From Lachnospiraceae bacterium (GTDB lineage Bacteria > Bacillota > Clostridia > Lachnospirales > Lachnospiraceae): a stretch of 64,000 nt of DNA. Positions 24,928 through 34,474 of this stretch are shown here, piece by piece. A program made the translations under genes and the position numbers. Positions within the stretch are counted from its first letter, which is position 1. Each line of letters opens with the position of its first letter. Where the stretch lies: NCBI GenBank assembly GCA_028696165.1, contig JAQVHQ010000001.1:105799-169798 (forward strand). Direction: 5' to 3'. The notes beneath the pieces are model-generated. The model worked only from the letters and a program-made list of their open reading frames with translations, made no database searches and was not told where the DNA came from.

Positions 24928-27237
24928 TTACGCTTTTTCTAACAATCCCATGGCAATTTTTTCTGCTGTAATGGGAAGTTCTCTAAATCGCAGTCCGGTT
25001 GCCCGATATACTGCATCTGCAATGGCCGGTGACGGCGTATTTATTACGATTTCACCAATTGACTTAGCTCCATAAGGGCCGGTAGCCTCATAACTTTCTT
25101 CGAATTCCACACGAATCTTGCCTATATCCTGACGGGTTGGTAATTTATACTGCATAAAAGAATTATTCATCATCTGTCCAGCTTCTGTATATTGAATATT
25201 TTCATACAAAGCCATACCAATTCCCTGTACAAGCCCGCCCTCTGTCTGTACTCTGGTCAAATTCGGATTAATCGTAGTTCCACAATCCACAACTGCCACA
25301 TAATCAAGCAGTTCCACCTGACCTGTCTCACAGTCTACTTCCACTTCAGCCATCCCCACCATATACGGCGGCGGTGAAACCGGTGAAGAATGTGAGGCGG
25401 TCACTTGCATAGCTGTGTTGCATCCACACTCAGCTGCATAAGAAATATCACTGATTGTGATATATTCCTCCGGATTATCCTCATTATACACACATTTTCC
25501 ATCTATAGAAACCTGTTCTACCGAAAGTCCCAGCTTATCTGCTCCAAATTCCATCATCTGATTTTTTAATTTCACACAGGCTTTTATCACTGCCTGTCCG
25601 GTTATGTATGTAGTAGAAGATGCATAGGAACCTGAATCATATGGAGATACATCGGTATCCACACCCTTAACTGCAATATTCTCCAATGGGCATTCCAGCT
25701 CTTCCGCAGCAATCTGTGCCAGAATCGTATCACATCCGGTACCCATATCAGCTGCTCCCAGGGATAGTGAATAAAATCCCTCGTCATTTAACTTGATTGT
25801 TACACTGCCTACGTCTACATTCGAAATTCCTGAGCCCTGCATTGCCATGGCGATACCTACTCCACGGACTTTTCCATTTTCCATCTTCTTGCGCGGGAAT
25901 TTTTCATCCCAGTTCATCATCTCTTTTGCCCGAGTCAAACAGCGATCCAGTGCACAGCTATTGGTACGCTCCCCATAATAGGACGGCATAATCTGCCCTT
26001 CCCGTACCATATTCTGTTCTCTTAACTTGACCGGATCCATATGCATCTTATCAGCCAGCTCATTGACCGCTGATTCCAACGCAAAGATTCCCTGGGTTGC
26101 ACCATAACCACGATAGGCTCCTGCAGACATAACATTTGTATAAACCACATCATAGTCAAATCGATAAGCTTCCAGTTTTCCATATAGAGATATTGCTTTG
26201 TGACCGGACAATCCAACCGTAGTCGGTCCATGTTCACCGAACGCACCTGTATTCGACAGGGTATACATATCAACCCCCTTGATTACACCATCTTCATCCG
26301 CTCCCACGCGAACTTTAATCTCCATCTCATGACGAGGGGAAGAACATATCTGGGATTCATAACGGGAATACAGCATTTTTGCAGGTTTTCCGGTAATCCA
26401 GGTCACGATGGCCGGGTACACTTCTGCCACTACGGTCTGCTTGGCACCAAAACCTCCTCCGATACGTGGTTTGCTCACACGTATCTTTGATTTGGATATA
26501 TCAAGGGCATTGGCCAAGATTCTTCTCACATGGAAAGGAACCTGCGTAGAACTTACCACATTTAATCTGCCATAAGCATCCAGATAAGTATAGGTACGGA
26601 AAGTTTCCATCATCGCCTGCTGATTTGCCAGCGTATGATAGGTCTCTTCCACTACATACTTGCAATTTGCTAATACCTCATCCACATCCCCCATTCCATC
26701 GGAATCACTGGCACAGAGATTTCGCTTATTATCTGCGCCCACCTGGCTTAGTGATCTCCAGTTATCTTCCGGGTGCACGAGAATGGTGTGATCTTTTGCA
26801 TTACGAAAATCTAATAAAGGTTCTAAAACTTTATACTTTACTTTTATTTTTGCAAGCGCTTTATCCACAGCTTTTTCATTGCTTCCTGCTACAATAGCGA
26901 CCGCATCTCCCACAAAACGCACTCTCGAATCTAAGATGAGACGATCATAAGGACTTGGTTCCGGATAAGTCTGTCCCGCCATGGTAAATCGTTTCTGCGG
27001 AACATCCTCATAGGTAAGCACACAGGCAATACCAGGAATCTTTTTTGCACTTTCCGTCTGAATCTTCTGAATCAACGCATGAGCATGGGGACTTCTAAGT
27101 ACTTTTACGATAAGACTTTCTTTACTGGCAATATCATTTACATAGACAGCCTGCCCGGTAACCAGTGCCATGGCATCTTTCTTTTGTACCGGCTGATGAA
27201 CGTATTTATAATTTGAGGTTATATCATTCTGCTTCAT
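24928..27237 (-). CDS. xdhA: Molybdenum hydroxylase large subunit (xanthine dehydrogenase family)
   Basis: A 769-aa molybdopterin-binding subunit of the xanthine dehydrogenase/aldehyde oxidase family. N-terminal aldehyde oxidase a/b hammerhead-like domain (AMALVTGQAVYVNDI...), then the Mo-binding parts with RIGGGFGAKQ, AGAYRGYGATQGIFALE, GAADMGTGCDTILAQIAAEEL and the C-terminal GAKSIGEIVINTPSPAIADAVYRATG holding the general-base Glu (GE). It oxidises a purine or another N-heterocycle in the cytoplasm. It overlaps the 2Fe-2S subunit gene by 14 nt. Context (xanthine PRT, NCS2 permease) supports a purine substrate, but the family also includes nicotinate and pyrimidine hydroxylases. Confidence 0.9.
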   Translation of the reverse strand: MKQNDITSNYKYVHQPVQKKDAMALVTGQAVYVNDIASKESLIVKVLRSPHAHALIQKIQTESAKKIPGIACVLTYEDVPQKRFTMAGQTYPEPSPYDRLILDSRVRFVGDAVAIVAGSNEKAVDKALAKIKVKYKVLEPLLDFRNAKDHTILVHPEDNWRSLSQVGADNKRNLCASDSDGMGDVDEVLANCKYVVEETYHTLANQQAMMETFRTYTYLDAYGRLNVVSSTQVPFHVRRILANALDISKSKIRVSKPRIGGGFGAKQTVVAEVYPAIVTWITGKPAKMLYSRYESQICSSPRHEMEIKVRVGADEDGVIKGVDMYTLSNTGAFGEHGPTTVGLSGHKAISLYGKLEAYRFDYDVVYTNVMSAGAYRGYGATQGIFALESAVNELADKMHMDPVKLREQNMVREGQIMPSYYGERTNSCALDRCLTRAKEMMNWDEKFPRKKMENGKVRGVGIAMAMQGSGISNVDVGSVTIKLNDEGFYSLSLGAADMGTGCDTILAQIAAEELECPLENIAVKGVDTDVSPYDSGSYASSTTYITGQAVIKACVKLKNQMMEFGADKLGLSVEQVSIDGKCVYNEDNPEEYITISDISYAAECGCNTAMQVTASHSSPVSPPPYMVGMAEVEVDCETGQVELLDYVAVVDCGTTINPNLTRVQTEGGLVQGIGMALYENIQYTEAGQMMNNSFMQYKLPTRQDIGKIRVEFEESYEATGPYGAKSIGEIVINTPSPAIADAVYRATGLRFRELPITAEKIAMGLLEKA

Positions 27238-27700
27238 GTGCTCTAACCTCCTGTTTGTGTTTTAAATAGGCCTGGATGCTTCGAAGTTGTCCTACAAATC
27301 CCGAACATCTGCAGAGATTGCCTGCAAGGTATTCATTTATCTCTTCTTCCGTAGGATCTTTTAATTCTTTCTCCATGGCTAGAATATTCATAATAAATCC
27401 CGGATTACAGAATCCACACTGCTCTGCACCCTGATTAGCAAGAAATGTTCCAAACTCTTCTGCTTCCTTCTGAACACCTTCTAATGTAACTACATGCTTT
27501 CCTTCTGCTTTCGCAGCTAATATAGAACAGGACAGAACCGGTTTTCCTTCTAATAATACAGTACACAACCCACAGTTTGCGGTCTCACATCCTCGTTTAA
27601 CACTCAACGCTCCATGTCGGCGCACAAAATCAAGAAGGAGCATATCTGCATCCATATGATCACGAATTGGTTCTCCGTTTAACCACATCTTAATTAACAT
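27224..27700 (-). CDS. xdhC: Molybdenum hydroxylase 2Fe-2S subunit
   Basis: A 158-aa electron-transfer subunit with two [2Fe-2S] clusters. The plant-type ferredoxin motif is GCETANCGLCTV with the downstream Cys in PVLSCS; the second cluster uses QCGFCNPG and LCRCSG. Length and order match XdhC/CoxS-like subunits. It overlaps both neighbours by 7 and 14 nt, so the three subunits are translated together. Passes electrons from the Mo site to the FAD subunit. Confidence 0.95.
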   Translation of the reverse strand: MLIKMWLNGEPIRDHMDADMLLLDFVRRHGALSVKRGCETANCGLCTVLLEGKPVLSCSILAAKAEGKHVVTLEGVQKEAEEFGTFLANQGAEQCGFCNPGFIMNILAMEKELKDPTEEEINEYLAGNLCRCSGFVGQLRSIQAYLKHKQEVRAHEAE

Positions 27701-28557
27701 ATCTGCTCTCCTCCTTTTGTCTGTAAAGTATCCGTATCAGTAATCACCATTGGTTTCTGTTCATCTGCCACCAATGCTTTCATTACAGCCCTTCTTGCCA
27801 ATACTCCGGCCAACTGTCTGCGATATTCTGCAGATGCACGCATATTGCTTCCCACACTGATTTCTGCTTTTACCTGTACTGCCAATGCTCTGGCAAATTC
27901 TTCCTGCTCACTACGGTCTATCTTCATTACTGTATCATTGGCACGAATAATGACTGCCTTCTGCGGTCTGGCTCCAATAGACAAAAGAACCTCGTCCGGA
28001 CGAACAGATGCAGCACATGCCAGTACCGGGAAATCTGTCTTTGTATTTCTCATACTCTCATAAGCCAGGCTCATGGTATTCTTTTTCACAACAATATTAA
28101 GGAGGATATCTTTGTCATAAGGCATCTTTGAAAATGCTTCGAGACTGACCCTTCCGCCCTTGTATAAATCCACATAGGTATCCATTGCCAGGAACATAGT
28201 CAGCACATCAGAGAATCCAAATCTTCCCCAGATACTGCCGCCCACTGTAGCCACATTACGGAATTGAACACCTACTATATGACGAAGGCTCTCCTTGACT
28301 GCTCCATCTGTATATTTATGTATTCCTTCATGACATTCTAAATCCCGAAGAGTTGTCATAGCTCCTATGATAAATTCTTCCTCATTTTCTACAATTTCAC
28401 TGGAAACTACATCTGACAAATCAATCGCTGTATGAAACTGCTTTTCTCCCATTTTCATCCATACCATGCCACCGATAATCCGGTTGGCTCTCTTTTGATT
28501 CAGCTCATAAGCTTCCTCTAACGTTTCTACTTTCCAATACCTTTTAATCTTAATCAA
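27694..28557 (-). CDS. xdhB: Molybdenum hydroxylase FAD-binding subunit
   Basis: A 287-aa FAD subunit of the CoxM/XdhB type. The FAD-binding PCMH pattern is visible (IIGGMVWMKMGE, then VGVQFRNVATVGGSIWGRFGFSDVLTMFLAMD). The start is TTG at 28555-28557 with AAAGGAG upstream; a longer frame runs through an intergenic palindrome into the previous gene and is rejected. First gene of the three-subunit operon. It is shorter than XdhB of some bacteria but covers both expected domains. The operon lacks an obvious XdhC-type cofactor insertion gene. Confidence 0.9.
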   Translation of the reverse strand: MIKIKRYWKVETLEEAYELNQKRANRIIGGMVWMKMGEKQFHTAIDLSDVVSSEIVENEEEFIIGAMTTLRDLECHEGIHKYTDGAVKESLRHIVGVQFRNVATVGGSIWGRFGFSDVLTMFLAMDTYVDLYKGGRVSLEAFSKMPYDKDILLNIVVKKNTMSLAYESMRNTKTDFPVLACAASVRPDEVLLSIGARPQKAVIIRANDTVMKIDRSEQEEFARALAVQVKAEISVGSNMRASAEYRRQLAGVLARRAVMKALVADEQKPMVITDTDTLQTKGGEQIC

Positions 28558-28584
28558 TTTTTCTCTCCTTTTAACCATCGGGGG

Positions 28585-28627
28585 CAGGCGAAAACCGTTT
28601 TCGCCTGTTAAAAACCGTTTTCGCCTG
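28585..28627. repeat. Perfect palindrome with a duplicated arm
   Basis: CAGGCGAAAAC-C-GTTTTCGCCTG (28585-28607) is an 11-bp perfect inverted repeat, and AAAACCGTTTTCGCCTG is repeated at 28611-28627 (period 20). It fills the gap between the GHKL gene stop and the molybdenum hydroxylase operon, so it could be a terminator, an operator or both. Confidence 0.6.
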
Positions 28628-28637
28628 CTACTTTTGG

Positions 28638-30410
28638 TCATTTATTTTCCGGAATCTCAATCATCAGATTGGTAACGAAGTTCTCTCCCTGATCTTCATA
28701 CTGTATCATCCCGTTATACCGTTCCACCATCTCCGCTATAATCTGAGTTCCCAGTCCATGCTGCTCACTGTTTTTCTTTGTAGTCTTTAACAACGGTGTA
28801 GAATGCCGTGCGGTTTCCGTTCCTGTTGATGACTGTTGTATCGTAGCGCTTTCTGTTACTGCTTTACTGTTACTCATATGAATACTCCAGTAATTTGCTT
28901 TTATCTGGGAACTGATTTTAATCCTGCGTTGTCCCCGTGGCACTTTCACGCAGGATTCTATGGCATTATCCAGCAAATTCCCAAGGATTCCCACATAAAC
29001 CCTTTCCGGTATCTTCCACTCTTTTTTTATGGCAATCTGACATTGAATCTCAATCTCTTTCTCTTTACATTGAATCAATTTAGACTGAATCATAACATCA
29101 ATAATCGGATTTCCAGTGGTCTGCGCTGCGATGACTGAATCAAAGAGATTCATCAGTCTGACAGGATTATTATTATCCGGATTATCCAAAGAGTTCTTAA
29201 TTTCTTTTTCTACAGAGTCCTGAAGTTCCTTCCACTGTCGATTTTCCTTTTCCTGTAGCTGCAGTCTGTTCTGTAATTCCAGATTCTTTTTCTTCTTCCA
29301 TTTTATCATAAGCTGAGCGATGACAAAAGCTGTCAATATCAGCATAAGTATCACTATGCTAATCGCAAAATAGTCGCGTAGAACCACATGATTTCGCATA
29401 GTCTGCTGCATAACAAAAACCCCCAGATAAGATACCATCATACGAAATAAGACTTGTTTTTTTTCTTTTCTGCCCATGATATCTGCTGTTTTGAAATCAT
29501 CTAATTCTTCCCACTCTTCACCAATTCCCTTTTCCAAAGCAGAGAACTGTCCCTCATAGTTTTCCAACTGAATCCTGTACATATCGGCCGCATCTTTTTG
29601 ATTCACCAGCTGCAGATTTGTAATGACCTGTATATGATTGGCCAAATCATGACGCATCTTTCTTAATGTTAACTGCCGTTTACTTAATTGCTGATAATAC
29701 TGAGTCTGTGTGATTAACTTCTCCTCAAGCAGCTTTCGCTCTTTTTTTCTTATTAACTGAAGAGAAAACAGAAAAGCAAGCAGAAATACAAAAGACATTA
29801 TAAGGGTTAATGTAATGCTCATAAAAAATGTCCCTTGAGTCTGAAAGCTAGTGACAAAAACATCTGTAGCGACAAGCATCGTATATGCAATCTCTTTATA
29901 GGAACCGGGTATTCTATATTTGTAAAAATGTTTTTTCCGTATTAAAAATATAATGGTATAAGTAGGCAGTATGCTTAATACTATAAAAAGGATAAAAAAT
30001 GCGGTATCTGTCAGACTTTGTATATTTCCAATTCCTATCTGATGAATCTGAGTCGAAGAAAGTCCAAACACAGCCTGCAATATAGGCATCAACAGCACTT
30101 CCATAGGTACATTCATAAAAAGCAGAAACAACATTCCATTTAAATATGTTTCATAAAATCTTTCTTCCACATAATACAGCCATAACAACTGTGCCATCAG
30201 TTTAAATATATATGCAGATGCTTTTATCTCATATCCCATTCCGGTTGATATGCTGTAGAAAGAAATAAAACGAAACAGAAATTCCGAAAGGAATATTCCG
30301 CCAAAAACAACCCATGTACTTTTCTTTCTATTTCTGCATAATAACGTAAAATAGGATCCAATAACACATCCTGAAACTATAGCTGTTATTATGTAATATA
30401 CGATATTCAT
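28638..30410 (-). CDS. GHKL (AgrC-like) sensor kinase with internal membrane hairpin, copy 2
   Basis: A 590-aa membrane kinase, paralogous over its length to the gene upstream. About six N-terminal helices, then a coiled region ending in the phospho-acceptor motif KMRHDLANHIQVI. Two further hydrophobic helices (VSYLGVFVMQQ and AISIVILMLILTAFVIAQLM) follow, then a second charged coil (KWKKKKNLELQNRLQLQEKENRQW), GNPIIDVMIQSK, the N-box GILGNLLDNAIESC and the G-box HGLGTQIIAEM. In usual AgrC proteins the ATPase follows the phospho-histidine helix without a membrane insertion. The ATP lid also has an extra S/T-rich stretch (ESATIQQSSTGTETARHSTP). Signal unknown; no AgrB/AgrD seen. Confidence 0.85.
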   Translation of the reverse strand: MNIVYYIITAIVSGCVIGSYFTLLCRNRKKSTWVVFGGIFLSEFLFRFISFYSISTGMGYEIKASAYIFKLMAQLLWLYYVEERFYETYLNGMLFLLFMNVPMEVLLMPILQAVFGLSSTQIHQIGIGNIQSLTDTAFFILFIVLSILPTYTIIFLIRKKHFYKYRIPGSYKEIAYTMLVATDVFVTSFQTQGTFFMSITLTLIMSFVFLLAFLFSLQLIRKKERKLLEEKLITQTQYYQQLSKRQLTLRKMRHDLANHIQVITNLQLVNQKDAADMYRIQLENYEGQFSALEKGIGEEWEELDDFKTADIMGRKEKKQVLFRMMVSYLGVFVMQQTMRNHVVLRDYFAISIVILMLILTAFVIAQLMIKWKKKKNLELQNRLQLQEKENRQWKELQDSVEKEIKNSLDNPDNNNPVRLMNLFDSVIAAQTTGNPIIDVMIQSKLIQCKEKEIEIQCQIAIKKEWKIPERVYVGILGNLLDNAIESCVKVPRGQRRIKISSQIKANYWSIHMSNSKAVTESATIQQSSTGTETARHSTPLLKTTKKNSEQHGLGTQIIAEMVERYNGMIQYEDQGENFVTNLMIEIPENK

Positions 30411-30448
30411 CCTTTATTCCTGCCGATTCTTCTTAAATATTTTATTAC

Positions 30449-32251
30449 TTATGTATTTTGACTCTCATGTATTTCAATCATCAGATTCGTAATAAACGCT
30501 TCTCCGCAATCTTCATACTGTATCATCCCATTATGTTTCTCCACAAGCTCCGCTATAATCCGGGTTCCAAGTCCATGCTGCTGACTATTCTTCTTGGTTG
30601 TCTTTAACATTTGTCTCTTCTGCTGTCTTTGCTGCCGTGTCAAGTTTTCCCCATTTACCGGCTGCTCACCCAATGGATTCTCTGCTGCTGTCTTACTATT
30701 ACTCATATAAATACTCCAGTAATTTGCTTTTACCTGGGAATGGATGTTGATTTTTCGTTTCCCCACAGGTACCTTACAGCAGGATTCGATGGCATTATCC
30801 AACAGGTTACCCAGAATTCCCACGTAATCCTGTTCCTGAATCTTCCACTCTGGTTTTATGACAATCTGACATTGAATAATAATATTTTCTTTTTTGCATT
30901 GAATTAATTTAGACTGCAGCATAACATCAATAATAGGATTTCCACTGGTCTGAGCTGCAATAACTGAATCAAACAAGTTCATCAGCTGTACAGGATTATT
31001 CTTCTCGGGAGTATCCAACGACTCCTTAATTTCTTTCTCTACAGAATCCTGAAGTACTTTCCACTGCTGATTTTCCTGTTCTTGAAGTTCAATCCTGCTT
31101 TGTAATTCCATAATCTTTTTCTTGCGCCACTTAATCAACAACCGCACCGTTGCGTATATAACCAGCAGCAGTATAACCACAATCATTCCATATAGAAAAT
31201 AGTCGGGTACAAAGGAAACCATCTTCAATAACTGATATACAATCAAAACACCGATAAACGAAACCTCTATACGTATAAAAGCGAGATTTTTTTCTTTCTC
31301 ACTCAAAATATTCCTTGACTTATTTTTCTTTTCAGAGGGATTTTCAACATTTACATTTTCTACCACGATATTTTCCATATTGCTAAACTGCGCTGCATAA
31401 TCTTCCAACTGATTTCTATATAGTTTAGCTGCATCTTCTCTATTAGTATGCTGCAGATTCATGATAATCTGTATATGATTTGCCAAATCATGGCGCATCT
31501 TGCGCAATAGTAACTGACGCTGACTCAACTGTCGGTAATACATCGTCTGTCTAACAAGCTTTTTCTCAAGTAATATTCGTTCACGCTTTCTGACTGCCTG
31601 AAGGAATACCAAATACGTAAATGTAACTGCCAGCCATGTAATACAAACCATAACAAAACGTACTGAAAAGTTTTCCGCCTTCATTAAGGTGGCCGCAATA
31701 ATATCTGATGCAACAATAAGCAAAAACAATATTTCTTTATATAGTCCCGGCACTTTATTGAGTACAGAATGTCTGATACACAGCCAATAATACACTAGCA
31801 TACAAAGGAGCATGCAGCTTATACCCAGAGCAGAAAAAATCAAAAGGTCTCTTAACTCCTTGATATCTCCTCGCCCCAATTGGCGAATCTCTTCCAAAGA
31901 GTAACCAAATTGTCTTTGAAGCAGCGGGATGAACGGCCACGCCGTGAGTGTATTGGCGAAATATATAATTAGCTCGCCATTGATAAAAGTTGTATAAGAT
32001 TCTTTTTCCGCATAATACATCCAGGCAAATTGTATCATCAGCTTCACAATATATAAAAATCCTACATACTCTACATCATGCCATACAGAAACACTGATGA
32101 TTGAAAAAAGCTGATATAAAACTTCAGGTACTACAAACCCTGAAAATACAATCCACCTTTTTTGTATTTTATATCGGCATATATAGTAAAGATATCCGCC
32201 AATAAATCCACCATTAATTATGGCGGCCATTGTATAATAAACGTAATCCAT
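30449..32251 (-). CDS. GHKL (AgrC-like) sensor kinase with internal membrane hairpin, copy 1
   Basis: A 600-aa membrane kinase. Six or so N-terminal helices end near residue 218; the phospho-acceptor His254 is in KMRHDLANHIQII. Two hydrophobic helices (about 329-345 and 351-373) and a long charged coil (374-410) come before NPIIDVMLQSK (438-448), the N-box GILGNLLDNAIESC (near 478-491) and the G-box HGLGTRIIAEL. This places a membrane hairpin between the two halves of the dimerisation/phosphotransfer module. It lies between the LytTR regulator and its own paralogue in one operon, so both kinases may feed the same regulator or form heterodimers. Confidence 0.85.
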   Translation of the reverse strand: MDYVYYTMAAIINGGFIGGYLYYICRYKIQKRWIVFSGFVVPEVLYQLFSIISVSVWHDVEYVGFLYIVKLMIQFAWMYYAEKESYTTFINGELIIYFANTLTAWPFIPLLQRQFGYSLEEIRQLGRGDIKELRDLLIFSALGISCMLLCMLVYYWLCIRHSVLNKVPGLYKEILFLLIVASDIIAATLMKAENFSVRFVMVCITWLAVTFTYLVFLQAVRKRERILLEKKLVRQTMYYRQLSQRQLLLRKMRHDLANHIQIIMNLQHTNREDAAKLYRNQLEDYAAQFSNMENIVVENVNVENPSEKKNKSRNILSEKEKNLAFIRIEVSFIGVLIVYQLLKMVSFVPDYFLYGMIVVILLLVIYATVRLLIKWRKKKIMELQSRIELQEQENQQWKVLQDSVEKEIKESLDTPEKNNPVQLMNLFDSVIAAQTSGNPIIDVMLQSKLIQCKKENIIIQCQIVIKPEWKIQEQDYVGILGNLLDNAIESCCKVPVGKRKINIHSQVKANYWSIYMSNSKTAAENPLGEQPVNGENLTRQQRQQKRQMLKTTKKNSQQHGLGTRIIAELVEKHNGMIQYEDCGEAFITNLMIEIHESQNT

Positions 32252-32272
32252 AGTTTGTCTACGCCTGCTTTC

Positions 32273-32977
32273 CTAGTGTTCAAAGAGCTGAAAGAATGCC
32301 TGCTTGACCTCCTGGCTTTTCGAACGGCTTATGGGGACTCTCATTCCATTTTTTAATAATGCTTCATCTCTATATAATGCTTCCAAATTGTTGAGATTCA
32401 ATGCAAAACTTTTATGACATCGAACCAGTGATTTTGGCACATCTTCCATAAACTCATCTAATTTCTGCATATTCGTATGAATAATTTCATCGCTCAGATG
32501 TACTAATATGTGACGCTTCTGACTCTCCACATAATATACTTCGTCCATGGAAATCTTCTGTACGCGCGATGTTCCTCTTAGATGTATCGACAAATATTCC
32601 CGACTTTCTTTCGTTATTTCCTCTACTCGTGCAAGTGCTTTTTCCAGCTTTTCTTCTGTAACAGGCTTTACGATAAAATATGCAGGATGTGCTTTAAAAA
32701 TATCTTCCGCGAATTCCATATATCCAGTTATGAAAACAATAGGCGTTTTTACATATTTCTTTTCTATTGTTTCAGCAAGTTCAACCCCGTTTTCATCACC
32801 CAATTCTATATCCATAAAAATCAAATCGATGTTTTGAGACTCCATTAGCTGTTCTACCTGCTGCATATTCATACAGGTACTTACATCGTCGTCGGAATAA
32901 CCGTACTTACTCAGCATTTTCTTAAGCATTCTTCCGACTTCTTCATTATCGTCACAAATCAGTATTTTTTTATCCAC
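32273..32977 (-). CDS. LytTR-family response regulator
   Basis: A 234-aa regulator. N-terminal receiver (ILICDDNEE acidic pair, phospho-acceptor in LIFMDIELGDENG, Lys in VKPVTEEK), C-terminal LytTR DNA-binding domain (IHLRGTSRVQKISMDEVYYVESQKRHILVH, LVRCHKSFALNLNNLEAL, ISRSKSQEVKQAFFQ). It precedes the two GHKL kinases by 21 nt and follows the potassium transporter gene by 38 nt, so all five genes may share a transcript. The regulon is unknown. Confidence 0.92.
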   Translation of the reverse strand: MDKKILICDDNEEVGRMLKKMLSKYGYSDDDVSTCMNMQQVEQLMESQNIDLIFMDIELGDENGVELAETIEKKYVKTPIVFITGYMEFAEDIFKAHPAYFIVKPVTEEKLEKALARVEEITKESREYLSIHLRGTSRVQKISMDEVYYVESQKRHILVHLSDEIIHTNMQKLDEFMEDVPKSLVRCHKSFALNLNNLEALYRDEALLKNGMRVPISRSKSQEVKQAFFQLFEH

Positions 32978-33015
32978 AATTAACCACTCTCATTTCAGTA
33001 TCTTATTTTAATTTG

Positions 33016-34458
33016 TTAGTTTTTCTTCCAAACAGACGGTGTGAAAAGCAGCAGCAATGGGTATAATTCCAATCGACCTGCAAGCATGTCAAATATCAGC
33101 ACGCATTTAGCCAATGGTGAAAACACACTGAAATTCCCCGTCGGACCAACTAATTCCAACCCCGGTCCTATATTATTTAAAGTCGCTGCAATAGATGTAA
33201 AGTTCGTAACCATATCCAGATTATCAAATGCCAGAATAAACATAGAAAACCCAAAAATAATAACGTATGTTACCATAAATGCGCTGACACTTCTCACAGT
33301 ATCCTTCTCTATAGCCTTATCATCCATCTTAATAACCTTCACACTTCTCGGATGTATAAAATATCCCATCTCCTGCTTTACGGTTTTCAAAAGAATGATA
33401 ACACGAGAAACCTTAATACCTCCGCCGGTACTTCCCGCACAGGCACCTATAAACATAATGACCACCAGGATAGTTCTTGATAACTGCGGCCACACGTCAA
33501 AATCAGCCGTAGAAAAACCGGTGGTAGTAATAATGGATGCAACCTGAAAAGAAGACTGCTGAAAAGCAACCCCGAAACTTCCAAATATACTCTTAATATT
33601 AAAAGCAATAATCAGAATACAGACAAGAATAATCCCCAAATACCAACGCACCTCTTCCATTTTAAAGACATTCTTTTTGTTCTTTCCAAGAAGCAGTATA
33701 TAGTAGGCATTAAAATTCACACCAAAAAGGATCATAAATACAGTAACAATAACCTGGATAGCTACAGAATAATCGCCAATGCTGCTATTTTTGATACCAA
33801 ACCCACCGGTTCCTGCAGTTCCAAAAGAGGTAGTTAATGCATCAAATAAAGGCATTTTGGCAAATAATAAAAAGATAATCTCTATAATCGTCATCACAAA
33901 GTAGATGATATAGAGAATCTTCGCAGTATCGCGCACCTTTGGTACCAGCTTTCCAACAGACGGTCCCGGGCTCTCCGCCTTCATCAGATGCATATTGTAA
34001 CCACCGGTAAGTGGTAATACTGCCAGAAGAAATACCAGTACACCCATACCACCAATCCAGTGGGTAAAACTTCTCCAGAACAGGCTTGCATGACTTAAAG
34101 CCTCTACATCTGTCAGAATACTTGCTCCCGTAGTAGTAAAACCGGAAATCGTCTCAAACATTGCATCTACAAAGTTCGGTATCTCACCTGTAAGGACAAA
34201 TGGTACTGCACCAAACGCACTCATTACAATCCAGCTAAGTGCTACGATCACAAAACCTTCTCTGGCAAAGTAGACCATGTTCTTTGGTTTCCATCTTGTT
34301 AACAAGAAGCCAACCACCAAACATGCTAATGCTGTTATCAGGAAAGAGAATCCACTCTTCTCCTGATAGATAGCACCTACTACGCAAGGCATCGCCATAA
34401 AACCAGATTCAAATAATAAAACCCATCCCAGAATATATCTAATAATCGAATAATTCAT
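33016..34458 (-). CDS. trkH: Trk/Ktr potassium uptake membrane subunit (TrkH)
   Basis: A 480-aa K+ channel-like membrane protein of the TrkH/KtrB family. The four selectivity-filter repeats can be traced: TISGFTTTGASIL, FGTAGTGGFGIKNSS, ITTTGFSTADFD and ATLNNIGPGLELVGP. Length and HWIGGMGVLVF, GACAGSTGGGIKVSRVI match TrkH. It follows its regulatory partner trkA by 16 nt. It imports potassium driven by ion gradients with the cytoplasmic TrkA ring. The adjacent two-component genes downstream may be co-expressed. Confidence 0.95.
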   Translation of the reverse strand: MNYSIIRYILGWVLLFESGFMAMPCVVGAIYQEKSGFSFLITALACLVVGFLLTRWKPKNMVYFAREGFVIVALSWIVMSAFGAVPFVLTGEIPNFVDAMFETISGFTTTGASILTDVEALSHASLFWRSFTHWIGGMGVLVFLLAVLPLTGGYNMHLMKAESPGPSVGKLVPKVRDTAKILYIIYFVMTIIEIIFLLFAKMPLFDALTTSFGTAGTGGFGIKNSSIGDYSVAIQVIVTVFMILFGVNFNAYYILLLGKNKKNVFKMEEVRWYLGIILVCILIIAFNIKSIFGSFGVAFQQSSFQVASIITTTGFSTADFDVWPQLSRTILVVIMFIGACAGSTGGGIKVSRVIILLKTVKQEMGYFIHPRSVKVIKMDDKAIEKDTVRSVSAFMVTYVIIFGFSMFILAFDNLDMVTNFTSIAATLNNIGPGLELVGPTGNFSVFSPLAKCVLIFDMLAGRLELYPLLLLFTPSVWKKN

Positions 34459-34474
34459 CTGTATAACTCCCCCA

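Noticed and set aside
28585..28607. Catabolite-responsive (cre) site
   Set aside because: The palindrome GAAAACCGTTTTC has one base too many in its centre and is GC-flanked; it is a poor match to the cre consensus.
28638..32977. Agr-type peptide signalling locus
   Set aside because: No AgrB-like protease or AgrD-like peptide gene is in or beside the operon.
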